64,000 nt of DNA, taken from assembly GCF_002420705.1 (NCBI RefSeq), contig NZ_DIIM01000016.1, positions 282,527-346,526 of the forward strand. Direction: 5' to 3'. Below are positions 47,835 to 56,745 of this stretch, in pieces (the stretch's first letter is position 1; each line of letters starts with the position of its first letter). The stretch is from Sphingobacterium sp. UBA5670. GTDB lineage: Bacteria; Bacteroidota; Bacteroidia; Sphingobacteriales; Sphingobacteriaceae. The notes under the pieces were generated by a model, which saw only the letters and a program-made list of their open reading frames with translations, was not told the origin of the DNA and searched no databases. The position numbers and the translations under genes are program-made.

Positions 47835-47915
47835 CGGGAAGCTGTATGAATTACATTTGAATTTTCGCCAGCTTCCCGATCTGATGACAAACAGCGACTG
47901 CGCCAGTCAGGCGCA
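47835..47915 (+). promoter_or_regulatory. Two stable hairpins after PUL 2 susD
   Basis: Perfect 10-bp stem CGGGAAGCTG / CAGCTTCCCG (47835-47844, 47869-47878) and, 20 bp on, a perfect 6-bp stem TGCGCC / GGCGCA (47899-47904, 47910-47915) with a 5-nt loop. No T run follows, so RNA 3'-end protection or partial attenuation is more likely than termination. Confidence 0.65.
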
Positions 47916-47950
47916 TGAAACTATCCAAATGTTAGTAAAAACATAAATCA

Positions 47951-49165
47951 ATGAAAATAATCAATTATTTATACAAAGCTTTATTTTTCTTATGCATGGT
48001 AATGTGCCAGTTATCGTGCAAACAGGAAATTCAAGATATACCCAAAGTCAATGAGACGATGGAACTTCAGCCTTCGTCAGAAAACATTACGCTGGACGAG
48101 GTCAATATGACCAAAGATATTGTCACATTTAACTGGAAGCCCGCCAGGGCACAGTCAGATGATCATTTGGTCAGCTACAGCACCATGTTGGATGTCGTGG
48201 GTAATAATTTTGGTACGGGTACAGCCATATTCAACTATGAGGATGATGATGTATTCAGTAGAAGCTTTACCTCCGAACAGCTGCAAAATTGGGCAAACGA
48301 AAAATGGGGAATACCGGCAAATAAGAGTTTTACGCTGGAGTTTAGGGTGGTTGCCCAATGGGAGGGGGGCGCTACTTTTGAGGCACCTGAAGTACGAACC
48401 GTAAGAATTTCAGTAACCCCAATGAAGACGGTTGTTTTTGATGCCGATAAGGTGTTCTTAAGCGGAAGTGCGGTTAGCGGAAGTAAGGTGGAGATGCCTA
48501 AAACATTGGAAAACCTAGATCAGTATGCCTATGTATTGAATTTACAGCCGGGCGAACTAGAAATTCCGGTCGAATTTAACGGGGAGACCAATTATGTGGT
48601 TACTGCCGATGGAAGCGCTGCATTAAACGATGGTAACGCAGTGGGTATAAAGATGAGAGAACCTGTATTCTCCTGGAAGATAGAAACTGCTGGAGAGTAC
48701 CGTGTCGTGGTCAACATGCAGAAAGCCACGGCAACAATCTATTCACCTGCAAAAGCCCTCGCAGCAAAGACCGTGACCTGGACGGGGGATCAACCCTATA
48801 CAACCACTGTGACGGATTTATGGATGCACGGAAGTATTAATGGCTGGGGAACTCCGGTTAAAATGGATTGCCAGGTCAGTTTGGCCGATCCGCAAGTTTT
48901 GGTCTATACTGGTGGTAAGGTAGGGACTACCAAGTTTATCGTGACTGGAGATAACAGCAATAACAAAAACTTGGCTTACGCATTTAGCGCTCCGCCCACA
49001 TCTGATGGTGTAGCCCAGACTCTGACCCTCACTTTGGGAAAAGTAGCTGAATTGGGCGGCGGCACCGCGAGTGCAAATCGCAATTCTTATTTCACTATTC
49101 CGGCGACGACCAATGTGCTGATTTTTGATTTAAGAAACATGACAATGCTGGCGTTAAAACGGTAA
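47951..49165 (+). CDS. SusE-like surface glycan-binding lipoprotein (PUL 2)
   Basis: 404 residues. Lipoprotein signal with lipobox QLSC (Cys 24), then KQEIQDIPKVNETM. An N-terminal SusE-type immunoglobulin-like domain (about 35-155: VTFNWKPARAQSDDHLVSYSTMLDVVGN, LEFRVVAQW), followed by two repeats of the SusE/SusF starch-binding-like fold (about 160-270 and 275-404), each with a GSINGWG- or SWKIETAGEYRVVV-type strand pattern. SusE/F proteins hold glycan at the surface but are not needed for transport. Its position after susD is classical. Confidence 0.85.
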   Translation: MKIINYLYKALFFLCMVMCQLSCKQEIQDIPKVNETMELQPSSENITLDEVNMTKDIVTFNWKPARAQSDDHLVSYSTMLDVVGNNFGTGTAIFNYEDDDVFSRSFTSEQLQNWANEKWGIPANKSFTLEFRVVAQWEGGATFEAPEVRTVRISVTPMKTVVFDADKVFLSGSAVSGSKVEMPKTLENLDQYAYVLNLQPGELEIPVEFNGETNYVVTADGSAALNDGNAVGIKMREPVFSWKIETAGEYRVVVNMQKATATIYSPAKALAAKTVTWTGDQPYTTTVTDLWMHGSINGWGTPVKMDCQVSLADPQVLVYTGGKVGTTKFIVTGDNSNNKNLAYAFSAPPTSDGVAQTLTLTLGKVAELGGGTASANRNSYFTIPATTNVLIFDLRNMTMLALKR

Positions 49166-49203
49166 ATGACCGTATAAAAGCGCATAAATTAACTTTAACA
49201 TTT

Positions 49204-50772
49204 TTGAAAGTGAAAAATATAAATTATAAAAAAGCCTGTCTCAAAGCATTTACTGTTATGCTTTGCTTTCTAGCAGTTTCATGTAAGAAAGATAGCGCTG
49301 ATAGTGAAAGTGTTATGTCGGGTACCTTGGTAAAACCCAGTTACAACCGGAGTTCCATGTTTCGTAACCCTTTAAACGGCTGGGTCATGTATGCATCAGC
49401 TTCGGGCAATCCATCTTATTGGGATACCCAATTCTATGTACCTGACCTAGGTAAAACGGTCAAAGCGATTGATTATGCATCAGCCTGTTATATCCGTACC
49501 AGCTGGCGAACTTTTAACCCTAGCGACGGTGTTTATGCCTGGAGAGATCCTGGTACGGCAATCTATAAGATGATTAAAGGGGCACAGGATAAAGGACTGC
49601 CAATTGCCTTTCGTATCGTCGTCGACGGCCGAGACCAGGGGGCAAATACGCCACAATTTGTATTCGATGCAGGGGCCAAGTATTATGTGGCCAATGCGTC
49701 TTTCCCCGATAGAAAAACACCCGTGCTACAAGACCCTATTTTTAGGAAATATTATAGCAAGCTGATCGAAGAATTGGCGAAGGATTTTAATGATTTAAAT
49801 AAAACCTCTTTTGTAGATGCCTATGGACTTGGTTTATGGGGCGAGGGACATAGCGTCATTTATGAAGATCCGAATAACCCTTCCGGCCAAAATATTGAAG
49901 TCATCAAAGAAGAAGTCATCGATTGGATTTCGGACGTGTATACAAAGAACTTCACAAAAGTACCCTTGCTGATCAATTACCATCGCGTAGTTGGTGATCC
50001 TGCGGGCAATGGCGCTCCCAATCCTAATTCGGAGAAGCTATTGAATAAGATGATTAACAAAGGATATAGTCTGCGTCAGGATGCATTTGGAATGACCGAT
50101 TATTATCAAAGCTGGGAAAAGAACTTTGCTAAGATCTGGAATTTTAAACGTCCGATTATTATGGAAGGCGGCTGGATTACCACGGGCACGCACCGTTACT
50201 GGACAGATCCAAGTGGTAAATATAGACAAGACCACCCCGAAGATGTTCGACAGGGTGAATTTGACAGCTCCTTGGAAGCTGCTGTAAATATGATGGATTT
50301 CCGTATCGGTGAAATCGAAAGCTGGTTTACCAAATCTTTTACCTTATGCCAGCGTTTTATTTCTGAAGGTGGCTATCGTTTATATCCCGATCGGGTCTAT
50401 TTACCGGAGAAAGTCAAGGCTGGTACCGAAACGACAATTAATCATCGTTGGCGGAATATGGGCTGGGGGTATTTTCCGAACAATATTCCCCAATGGAACT
50501 ATAAATATAAGGTAGCCTTTGCGCTTCTGGATGAAGAAAATAAGGTGAAAGAAGTTTTTGTAGATGATAAAGGAGAACCTTCAGCCTGGCTTAAGAATAA
50601 CCCAATAGCGTACGAATTAAAAGCTAACGTAAGCGTAGTTGCTGGAAACTATACCTGGGCCGTCGCCATTGTAGATACAACAAATGAAAATCAGCCGGGA
50701 ATAAGGCTTGCCGTAAATGGCGATATAACTGATTCCGGATGGTTAAAACTATTGGAGGTGCAGGTACAATAA
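49204..50772 (+). CDS. GH-like TIM-barrel lipoprotein (DUF4874/DUF4832-like), PUL 2 copy 2
   Basis: About 520 residues, close paralogue of the protein at 30115. Unlike copy 1 it has a lipoprotein signal (AVSC, followed by KKDSADSES), so it is probably surface-anchored. Shared segments include RNPLNGWVMYA, VDGRDQGANTPQFVFDAGAKYY, KGYSLRQDAFGMTDYYQSWEKNFAKIWNFKRPIIMEGGW and HRWRNMGWGYFPNNIPQWNYKYKVAFALLD (each split here only for reference). There is no ATG near the start: TTG at 49204 or GTG at 49210 must be used, and the nearest in-frame ATG would remove part of the signal. Terminator follows. Confidence 0.72.
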   Translation: MKVKNINYKKACLKAFTVMLCFLAVSCKKDSADSESVMSGTLVKPSYNRSSMFRNPLNGWVMYASASGNPSYWDTQFYVPDLGKTVKAIDYASACYIRTSWRTFNPSDGVYAWRDPGTAIYKMIKGAQDKGLPIAFRIVVDGRDQGANTPQFVFDAGAKYYVANASFPDRKTPVLQDPIFRKYYSKLIEELAKDFNDLNKTSFVDAYGLGLWGEGHSVIYEDPNNPSGQNIEVIKEEVIDWISDVYTKNFTKVPLLINYHRVVGDPAGNGAPNPNSEKLLNKMINKGYSLRQDAFGMTDYYQSWEKNFAKIWNFKRPIIMEGGWITTGTHRYWTDPSGKYRQDHPEDVRQGEFDSSLEAAVNMMDFRIGEIESWFTKSFTLCQRFISEGGYRLYPDRVYLPEKVKAGTETTINHRWRNMGWGYFPNNIPQWNYKYKVAFALLDEENKVKEVFVDDKGEPSAWLKNNPIAYELKANVSVVAGNYTWAVAIVDTTNENQPGIRLAVNGDITDSGWLKLLEVQVQ

Positions 50773-50792
50773 AACTGAACAGATATCAATAG

Positions 50793-50828
50793 AAACAGCT
50801 GTCAAACGATTGATTGGTAGCTGTTTTT
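50793..50828 (+). terminator. Intrinsic terminator of PUL 2
   Basis: Stem AAACAGCT (50793-50800) / AGCTGTTT (50819-50826) with an 18-nt loop and a T run. Marks the end of the susC-to-GH-like transcript. Confidence 0.75.
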
Positions 50829-50969
50829 CATACCAATAAGCTCCTTAAAATTAGCAATGTTTCAAACTAATTATTTTTTAACCTATTGCCTGTAGACATC
50901 AATACATAGCGAGGCCTAAGCCCCGCTTATGTTTCAGCTTTTATAATTCGAATGAATATAATTTGTAGA

Positions 50970-51311
50970 CTATATTCCTAATTCACCATGGGCAAGCATA
51001 TGTCTGTAAATTGTTCTGCAGTTGTCGAAGAATCCTGAACAGGAATTTTCAACATAGGTTTGCGAAGTGAAGGTGTCAATTACTTGGCCACTACCATTGT
51101 AGACTGTCAGCGTGTAAACACACTTTGTAAGAAACTCTGCATTGTTTTCCTTTGTTGATTCGGCAACTTCAACTTTGCTGGTGTTTTCAGTTGTTGCGGA
51201 AGTACTTGTTTTTACTTCTGCATTTTCCTTCGGTGCTTTTGTGTCCGTGCCTGCAAAAGCCGCTGTCGATAGCGCAGCTACGGCTATCAGACTCATCAAT
51301 AACTTTTTCAT
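50970..51311 (-). CDS. Small exported protein of unknown function
   Basis: 113 residues with a clear signal peptide (MKKLLMSLIAVAALSTAAFAG). The next about 40 residues are a low-complexity Lys/Glu/Thr/Ser linker (TKAPKENAEVKTSTSATTEN). The C-terminal part (about 62-113) has three cysteines (KCVYTLTVYNGSG, NSCSGFFDNCRTIY) that could form disulphides. No family recognised. It points leftwards, towards the PUL 2 terminator, and is the first gene of the accessory stretch. A small 5-bp hairpin (ATGCC/GGCAT) lies in its leader near 51341-51355. Confidence 0.72.
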   Translation of the reverse strand: MKKLLMSLIAVAALSTAAFAGTDTKAPKENAEVKTSTSATTENTSKVEVAESTKENNAEFLTKCVYTLTVYNGSGQVIDTFTSQTYVENSCSGFFDNCRTIYRHMLAHGELGI

Positions 51312-51511
51312 TGTTTTTAAGTTTTTTGTTAAACCATATATGCCTTTTGGGCATGTTTTAATTATCTACTAATAAAAATAAGGACAAGAAAATTGACTGA
51401 GATGAGCGATTAGTATTCGCGAGCGCTGATCTATTATTCGCGCTAACTTATTCGATATTTAGTTTATCCAGTAAAGTGAAAGCCGCCAAAAATATACTTG
51501 GTCAATTCCGA

Positions 51512-51750
51512 TAAAAAACGCTAGTAAAAACTTCGCAGCAGCAGCTTTAATCGCCGTGTCAACTTTCGCTATGGCAGCCGACAAACCCGCATCGAAATCA
51601 GAGAAAGCTAACGTGAACTTATCAACGGCAGACTTCGCTTTAAAGCACTATGTTGCGGTAACTACCGAAGGAGAATCAGCAGGTGTAGCGCACTTATTCG
51701 CTGAAGATTTCAATCAAAAAATCCAAACTTCCAATGCACAAAATCATAGC
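51512..51750 (+). pseudogene. Broken NTF2-like copy C (no start, frameshift, 3' half missing)
   Basis: From AAACGCTAGTAAAAAC on, this matches the family signal peptide, but the ATG context is replaced by TTCCGATAAA, and one A is missing in the codon before TTCGCA, a frameshift. Homology stops near codon 75 (after QKIQTSNAQ), where the sequence jumps into the 3' tail (GCTATCCCTTAAAAATATATAAG). It therefore lost the C-terminal half by internal deletion. No promoter block precedes it. Confidence 0.85.
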
Positions 51751-51777
51751 TATCCCTTAAAAATATATAAGTTGTGA

Positions 51778-51803
51778 AGACATATCGAGAGATGTGGTTT
51801 TTT
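51778..51803 (+). terminator. Cassette hairpin T4 (degenerate)
   Basis: AGACATATC-GAGA-GATGTGGTT then TTTT. The tetraloop is kept; two stem pairs are weakened. Confidence 0.65.
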
Positions 51804-52050
51804 AACGTCAAAAGGGCCTGATTCTCATCAGACCCTTTCTCTTAGCGTTTGTTTGTACAGAAATTTTTATGTTTCTTATCGTTTCCTCTTTTTTGTTTCG
51901 TCATCCAATGTTTTAAAGACAATTGGATTTTCACTGTACGACGCCAATTTTTATGTTGAACCTTTCTTTCGAAAGGCAGCTTGTAGCTGCTTTGTATAGT
52001 AAGAACAGTTGTCGATTTGAAATAGTTTTATTGGAGTGACTTTTTTTATA
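51804..52050. repeat. Cassette downstream element S1 (full length)
   Basis: About 245 bp also found at 61767-62012 (full) and 53515-53697 (with a 39-bp deletion). In order it contains a near-perfect terminator-like dyad (AAGGGCCTGAT / ATCAGACCCTT), then TTGTACAG, a dyad AATTGG...CCAATT enclosing TCACTGTACGACG, hairpin CCTTT/AAAGG and hairpin GCAGC/GCTGC. No protein was recognised on either strand. It always follows the cassette hairpin, so it belongs to the cassette. Confidence 0.75.
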
Positions 52051-52210
52051 TAAGTTGTAATGTTTTTATCTTTTTGGAGACTAAAGATTATAGTATGTTA
52101 TTTTCAATTCCGAAGAAAGCAGAAAACTTCTCTGCCAAAGTGGAGACGGGAATAGTTTAGAAAAATTACGTATTATTGCCCTATGACAGATTATGCACAA
52201 TAGTTTTAAA

Positions 52211-52504
52211 ATGAGACTAAAATTCCTCCTTGTCATTTTGGGCCTAAGTTTATTCCTTTGCTCCTGTAAAAACAAGAGTTTAGTAAATTCCATTTGGAAA
52301 AATTGTGGAGATAATACTGGCCTAAAGGATATCCTTGTGTTTGACGATACGCATAATTTTGAACGCAATGATACTATCTATAGTAGGCTGATTATTGACT
52401 CCCCGATTGCAGTAATTAACCAGATTGATATCTACTATGGCGAAAGAAGATTATATCTAAAAAGGCTTTCTGATCAAAAAACTTATAGATTCTGTGAGCA
52501 ATAA
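52211..52504 (+). CDS. Small hypothetical lipoprotein
   Basis: 97 residues from the ATG at 52211 (a second ATG 18 bp upstream is less suitable). Signal MRLKFLLVILGLSLFLCSC with a lipobox at LCSC. The mature part (about 20-97) is a small beta-rich domain (SIWKNCGDNTGLKDILVFDD, DIYYGERRLYLKRLSDQKTYRF) of unknown family. It lies between S1 and the TraB/TIKI-like gene. No terminator of its own was seen. Confidence 0.68.
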   Translation: MRLKFLLVILGLSLFLCSCKNKSLVNSIWKNCGDNTGLKDILVFDDTHNFERNDTIYSRLIIDSPIAVINQIDIYYGERRLYLKRLSDQKTYRFCEQ

Positions 52505-52661
52505 ACGACAATAATAACATGTTTTAATTTATGCAATTCAATATTATTGACCACCAGCCATCGATCAAATCGATTCAAATGGTTAAGAATTTTCTCTTGC
52601 ATACTGATTTTCCTATATTTGGTAGTATCATGTTTCACAATGCCTAAATATCAATTTTGTA

Positions 52662-53474
52662 ATGAAATACCTTTTTGCAAGTCTATCAGTTTTATTTTTA
52701 AACCTGGTACAAGCTCAGACCTCGACTAAGACAGAACTCTATATCATTGGCACGGTGCATGATTCCTCTGCAATTTTGAATCCAGATATGCTATTTGAAA
52801 TTATAGATAAGATCAGGCCAGATATACTCTTACAAGAAAATGATAGCGAACAGATTAAAGATTACGCAAAGGAAATTCGTCTAACCTCCAACGAGCAGAC
52901 TGCGACATTACGATATCTTAAAAAATATCCTGAAACACGCAATTTACCATTCGAATTTGAGGGTAGAAATCAGTATCGAAAAGATAGGGGGATGGTGCCG
53001 GCTGATTACCTTACCGTACAGCTTATCGATAGCTTGTATCAAGTCGGAAAGTTAAGTGACGCCAATAAAGCCATCTATGAGAAATATAAAGAAGCGAATA
53101 AAGCGCTGTTTAACTTTTCAAAAACAGATATAAAGACATTGAATTCCGTCGCTTTTGAAACTTTGAATAGATTTAGACAAACTCTTCAGCATCATGAGAT
53201 CCCCAAAATTGCTAATTCCGAAGTAATTTTTGGAGAGAAAGATATAGTGAAACCCAATGGTCAAAAGATTTCTTACCGAGACGGTTATCAGCTTTGGTGT
53301 AATTTTTGGGATCTAAGAAATAATACAATGGCTATTAATATCATCAAACACGCTAATAAGTATCGTGGGAAAAAGATAGTTATCCTGACCGGGGTACAGC
53401 ACAAGTATTATTTAAAGGAGCTGCTCGAAAAATATCAAGATGGCACTTATCACGTTATTGAATATTTTCAATAA
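52662..53474 (+). CDS. Exported TraB/TIKI-like (EreA-ChaN superfamily) putative hydrolase
   Basis: 270 residues with a signal peptide (MKYLFASLSVLFLNLVQAQ). The mature part begins TELYIIGTVHDSS, the GTxH motif of TraB/TIKI/ChaN-like metal-dependent proteins. LLQENDSEQ supplies a conserved Glu and the C-terminal LTGVQHKYYL a His, spaced as in the superfamily. Members include metalloprotease-like TIKI and haem-binding ChaN, so the activity is not predictable. The gene ends directly against a ghost of the NTF2-like cassette tail (ACATGATATATATGTTGTAG), whose hairpin has become its 3' end. Confidence 0.62.
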   Translation: MKYLFASLSVLFLNLVQAQTSTKTELYIIGTVHDSSAILNPDMLFEIIDKIRPDILLQENDSEQIKDYAKEIRLTSNEQTATLRYLKKYPETRNLPFEFEGRNQYRKDRGMVPADYLTVQLIDSLYQVGKLSDANKAIYEKYKEANKALFNFSKTDIKTLNSVAFETLNRFRQTLQHHEIPKIANSEVIFGEKDIVKPNGQKISYRDGYQLWCNFWDLRNNTMAINIIKHANKYRGKKIVILTGVQHKYYLKELLEKYQDGTYHVIEYFQ

Positions 53475-53492
53475 CATGATATATATGTTGTA

Positions 53493-53515
53493 GAGCCACA
53501 TCGTGAGATGTGACG
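53493..53515 (+). terminator. Cassette hairpin T5
   Basis: Stem AGCCACATC, GTGA loop, GATGTGAC; the last stem pairs are lost and the T run shortened. Upstream TATATATGTTGTAG is shared with T2. Confidence 0.65.
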
Positions 53516-53697
53516 TTTATTTGTACAGTAATTTTTTATATTTTCCTCTTTTTTGTTTCGTCATCCAATGTTTTTAAAGACAATTGGATTTTCACTGTAC
53601 GACGCCAATTTCTTTATTGAACCTTTCTTTCAAAAGGTAGCTTGTAGCCGTTTTGTAAGAACAACAGTCAATTTGAGATAATTTTATAAATCCTTAC
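53515..53697. repeat. Cassette downstream element S2 (internally deleted)
   Basis: Matches S1 but lacks the 39 bp holding the terminator-like dyad. The junction falls at short ACG/GCG repeats. The AATTGG/CCAATT and CCTTT/AAAGG stems are kept; the third stem is partly lost. Confidence 0.7.
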
Positions 53698-53810
53698 CAA
53701 CTTCAGTGTTAAATGCAAAAAAAGATGTGCCCTTGGGGAAATACAGGTTGGTACATGATGGCTATTGGGAATTATTGCTTTATCTTGGATCTTTCCATTG
53801 GACCAAAACT

Positions 53811-55424
53811 ATGATCACCTTATCTAAACACATATTATTTTCTTTTATCCTTTGTCTGTTATTTTCGCAGTCTCAAGGTCAGTCAGATCCTAATAAAGGA
53901 TTTTTGAAGATTAAAAATGATATTTTTTGGGATACCCAAGATGGGGATCCTATATATAGCCAAGGAGGAGGTATTTTTTCTTTTAAAGACCCTAAAGATG
54001 GACAGACTAAATATTTTTGGTATGGAGCAAAATATCAGGAATCTGAGAAATACCGAAATGACCCTAGTGTTACTCCTGAACGTGACAATTTTGTTTCTGT
54101 AACGTGTTATGTGTCTACGGATCTGGTAAACTGGACCTCTCATGGAGATGTACTGACTCTTGATGAACTCAATAAAAATTCTATCCAGACACGCTGGGCA
54201 GGACGTTTAGGTGTCGCATATATCAAGGAAATAGACAAGTATGCGCTGCTCATCCAACATAATGATCAATTATTAGTTACCTTATCAGAGCGTCCCAATG
54301 GCCCATTTAAATGGCACCAGCGCATCGATATGACTGGTATGATAGGCACAAGCAATACCGGAGATCAAACGGTATTCACCGATGAGGATACCGGAAAGTC
54401 TTATCTGGTGTATTCCTATGGAAGAGGAAGAAACAGGATTTACATTTCAGAGATTGGGGTAAAAGACGGCAAGGTAGGATTATTGGATTGTAATATGGTA
54501 TTTAAAGGCGAGGGACGGGAGGGTAACTGTATGTTCAAACATAATGGAAAATACTATTTATTTGCCTCCAACTTATATGGCTGGGACTCCTCTTTTGCTT
54601 ATTACTTAGTTTCAGATCATATTTACGGTCCATATACGCCAACCAATGAAATGCTGATCTTGGAGGGCTCAGAGGCAGATTATGCCCATGTCACGCAAAC
54701 AGGCTTTTTTGTCACGCTAAAAGGGACTAAAATGCAGACAGTGATATATTGTGGCGACAGATGGGCTAATTTTGCGGGTAATGGTCTAGGGTATAACCAG
54801 TGGTGTCCCCTTTCCTTTGATGGCTCAAAGCCTATTTTTAATTCCTTAAGTTCATGGAGTCTTCATCCGTCGACAGGAGAATGGCTGGTGAACAGTGACA
54901 ATAATTACGTGAAGAACGGGAGTTTCGAGGCCGATAGAAGACATATACCAAGCCCAGTAAAACCTGTTCAGGAACAGTTATTAGGATGGCAAACCACTAT
55001 CATCAAGGGAAATCTGCTGTCTGTTACTGATTCTTTATCTCCCGTGCTTAATTATTTCAATACTACCGAGGATAGAAAGCAGGTAATTGGAGAAAAGAGT
55101 CTGCAGATAAGTGATAAAATAGATTTTAAACGGAAGGTTTCACAAATTATTCAGTCAAGCCAGGATGTGAAACTAGCGGATGGGAAATATACGCTATCTG
55201 CAAAATTTAAACGCGGTAGCGGATTTGAGGATATCTATATGTATGCCTTAAGTGATGGTAAAGCGTATAAACTAAAACTGAGCAAAGCGGATCAGAATTG
55301 GAATAATATTACTCTAGAGAATTTATCCGTAAAAAATGGGCGCGTTGAAATAGGTTTTATTGCCAGTGGAAAGGCGAATGCTTTTTGCTATATAGATGAT
55401 GTAACACTTATTAGATCTAAATAA
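53811..55424 (+). CDS. Exported GH43-like glycosidase with C-terminal carbohydrate-binding-like domain
   Basis: 537 residues from the ATG at 53811, chosen because it opens the signal peptide (MITLSKHILFSFILCLLFSQ); the frame is open upstream to a GTG at 53706, but that part is not signal-like. A five-bladed propeller (about 28-340) starts DIFWDTQDGDPIYSQGGGIF and YFWYGAKYQ, similar to the second half of the PUL 1 GH16-GH43 fusion. From about 365, YVKNGSFEADRRHIPSP begins a beta-sandwich resembling CBM4/9-type modules, ending CYIDDVTLIRSK. It lies outside both PULs, flanked by cassette remnants on both sides. Confidence 0.8.
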   Translation: MITLSKHILFSFILCLLFSQSQGQSDPNKGFLKIKNDIFWDTQDGDPIYSQGGGIFSFKDPKDGQTKYFWYGAKYQESEKYRNDPSVTPERDNFVSVTCYVSTDLVNWTSHGDVLTLDELNKNSIQTRWAGRLGVAYIKEIDKYALLIQHNDQLLVTLSERPNGPFKWHQRIDMTGMIGTSNTGDQTVFTDEDTGKSYLVYSYGRGRNRIYISEIGVKDGKVGLLDCNMVFKGEGREGNCMFKHNGKYYLFASNLYGWDSSFAYYLVSDHIYGPYTPTNEMLILEGSEADYAHVTQTGFFVTLKGTKMQTVIYCGDRWANFAGNGLGYNQWCPLSFDGSKPIFNSLSSWSLHPSTGEWLVNSDNNYVKNGSFEADRRHIPSPVKPVQEQLLGWQTTIIKGNLLSVTDSLSPVLNYFNTTEDRKQVIGEKSLQISDKIDFKRKVSQIIQSSQDVKLADGKYTLSAKFKRGSGFEDIYMYALSDGKAYKLKLSKADQNWNNITLENLSVKNGRVEIGFIASGKANAFCYIDDVTLIRSK

Positions 55425-55467
55425 CACGCAAATCAACTAAAAACTTAAGATTCTTAAATAAAGAATT

Positions 55468-55530
55468 CAGCCATCCCTTACAAATCTATAAGTTGTGAAG
55501 CCATATCGAGAGATGTGGCTTTAATTTTTT
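55468..55530 (+). terminator. Cassette 3' tail and hairpin T6
   Basis: AGCCATCCCTTACAAATCTATAAG matches the tail of broken copy C (split here: GCCATCCCTTA and TATAAGTTGTGAAG). Hairpin AGCCATATC-GAGA-GATGTGGCT at 55499-55520. It serves the GH43-like gene. Confidence 0.75.
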
Positions 55531-55645
55531 CCGTATCATTGTATGTCGATGAATATTAGACGATGATAAAATACGCCAGCAGTATTCTATGTTTTTTAAA
55601 ATAACTGTCAAATCGTTTCGAATTAATTGATTTTGAATTTAGAAA

Positions 55646-56404
55646 ATGACACACTATAATATCAAATGGCTAACAGATAGATTTGAAAATGGAGATAAGT
55701 TTAAATTTCTCTTTTTTTGGGGGCATACGGATAAGCAAAATCAGGAAGTTGGAAAATTTGTTTTCAGCCAATGGTATGAGAGTCCGTTTATAGTAGATAA
55801 TATTACCTACAGGACTGCTGAGCATTGGATGATGGCCCAAAAAGCATTGCTTTTTGATGATAAAAAGAATTTTGAGAAAATCATAAACTGTATTAAACCA
55901 GGTGAGGCCAAAGAGTTGGGACGGCAGGTTGTGGGCTATGATGATCAGATTTGGAATGAACGAAAATTTGAGATCGTCAGGAATGGAAACATCCATAAGT
56001 TTAATCAACATTGGGCGCTGGCCGAATATTTGTTAAAAACAGAAAATAGAGTTCTTGTTGAGGCAAGCCCTGTTGATGCCATATGGGGTATTGGACTTGC
56101 ACAAGATGACGTCGATATTGAAAACATCTATTGTTGGCGTGGTCAAAATTTATTGGGCTTTGCGTTGATGGAAGTACGAGATTTTCTAAGTCAATTTGGA
56201 CAATTTCATGCACTTCAAAACGCTATGCAAGCACCTTGGTCGAAGTTTTCCGATAAGGATAGTGGCGATATGTTTTGGAGAATGGGATCTGGGGAGGAAT
56301 ATTTAAGTGAATTCGGTGCTTATTATAATAATCTATCTAAAAGGGAACAAAAGATATATCAACTGACCTATCCTCATCCTTATTCATGGATAGATTTTTA
56401 TTAA
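55646..56404 (+). CDS. NADAR/YbiA-like N-glycosidase-domain protein
   Basis: 252 residues, cytosolic (no signal). Residues about 18-175 form a NADAR domain: FLFFWGHT, FSQWYESPF, TYRTAEHWMMAQKALLF, AKELGRQVVGYDDQIWNERK and VLVEASPVDAIWGIGLAQDD are all family signatures. NADAR proteins cleave N-glycosidic bonds of ADP-ribose-type or riboflavin-pathway metabolites (YbiA is the model), and some are tied to ADP-ribosylation-based defence; no DarT-like partner is encoded next door. The C-terminal about 70 residues are an unassigned extension. Immediately after the stop codon stands a ghost of the NTF2-like gene end. Confidence 0.88.
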   Translation: MTHYNIKWLTDRFENGDKFKFLFFWGHTDKQNQEVGKFVFSQWYESPFIVDNITYRTAEHWMMAQKALLFDDKKNFEKIINCIKPGEAKELGRQVVGYDDQIWNERKFEIVRNGNIHKFNQHWALAEYLLKTENRVLVEASPVDAIWGIGLAQDDVDIENIYCWRGQNLLGFALMEVRDFLSQFGQFHALQNAMQAPWSKFSDKDSGDMFWRMGSGEEYLSEFGAYYNNLSKREQKIYQLTYPHPYSWIDFY

Positions 56405-56530
56405 GCAAATCGATTAATTCGTATAAACAGTATCTAATATAATAAGTGGTTTGCCAAACTACGTCATAGGCAGACCACTAGTGAACATATGGTTATCGAG
56501 GTCATGTCGTGAGATTTGGCTTCTGAAAAT
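56405..56530 (+). repeat. Ghost of NTF2-like 3' end and tail (copy I, hairpin T7)
   Basis: AAATCGATTAATTCGTATAAA directly after the NADAR stop matches the codons for the SINSYK ending of the family (17-18 of 21 bases). It is followed by CCACTAGTGAACATATGGTTA, as in the tail of the 60065 copy, and a weak hairpin at 56498-56524 (GTCATGTC-GTGA-GATTTGGC). The rest of the gene is missing. Confidence 0.75.
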
Positions 56531-56745
56531 GAGAATTATTGTTGAAGATATCGGCTATAACGTTATGTTTTTATTTACTTTTGTCTTTAGATATATAATA
56601 TTGTCCCTCCATAATTGGTTAAATTCAATTTCTAACCTAATTTATAGAAGCTTCTAATTGATTGGTTTTTCGGATTTGAACAAGTGTGCCGTTGGGACAA
56701 GGAGTTGATGAAAAAATATAGCGTAGGAATTTCAAAGCAATTAAA

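Noticed and set aside
51842..52032. Minus-strand open frame of about 63 codons across element S1, with conservative differences to S4 in its last 21 codons.
   Set aside because: S4 has stop codons and an extra base in the same frame, no start codon lies at the left end, and S2 has lost the 3' part. Similarity is explained by shared DNA.
56451..56657. 68-codon ORF after the NADAR gene.
   Set aside because: It lies across the tail ghost of the cassette and has no start signal or protein-like pattern.
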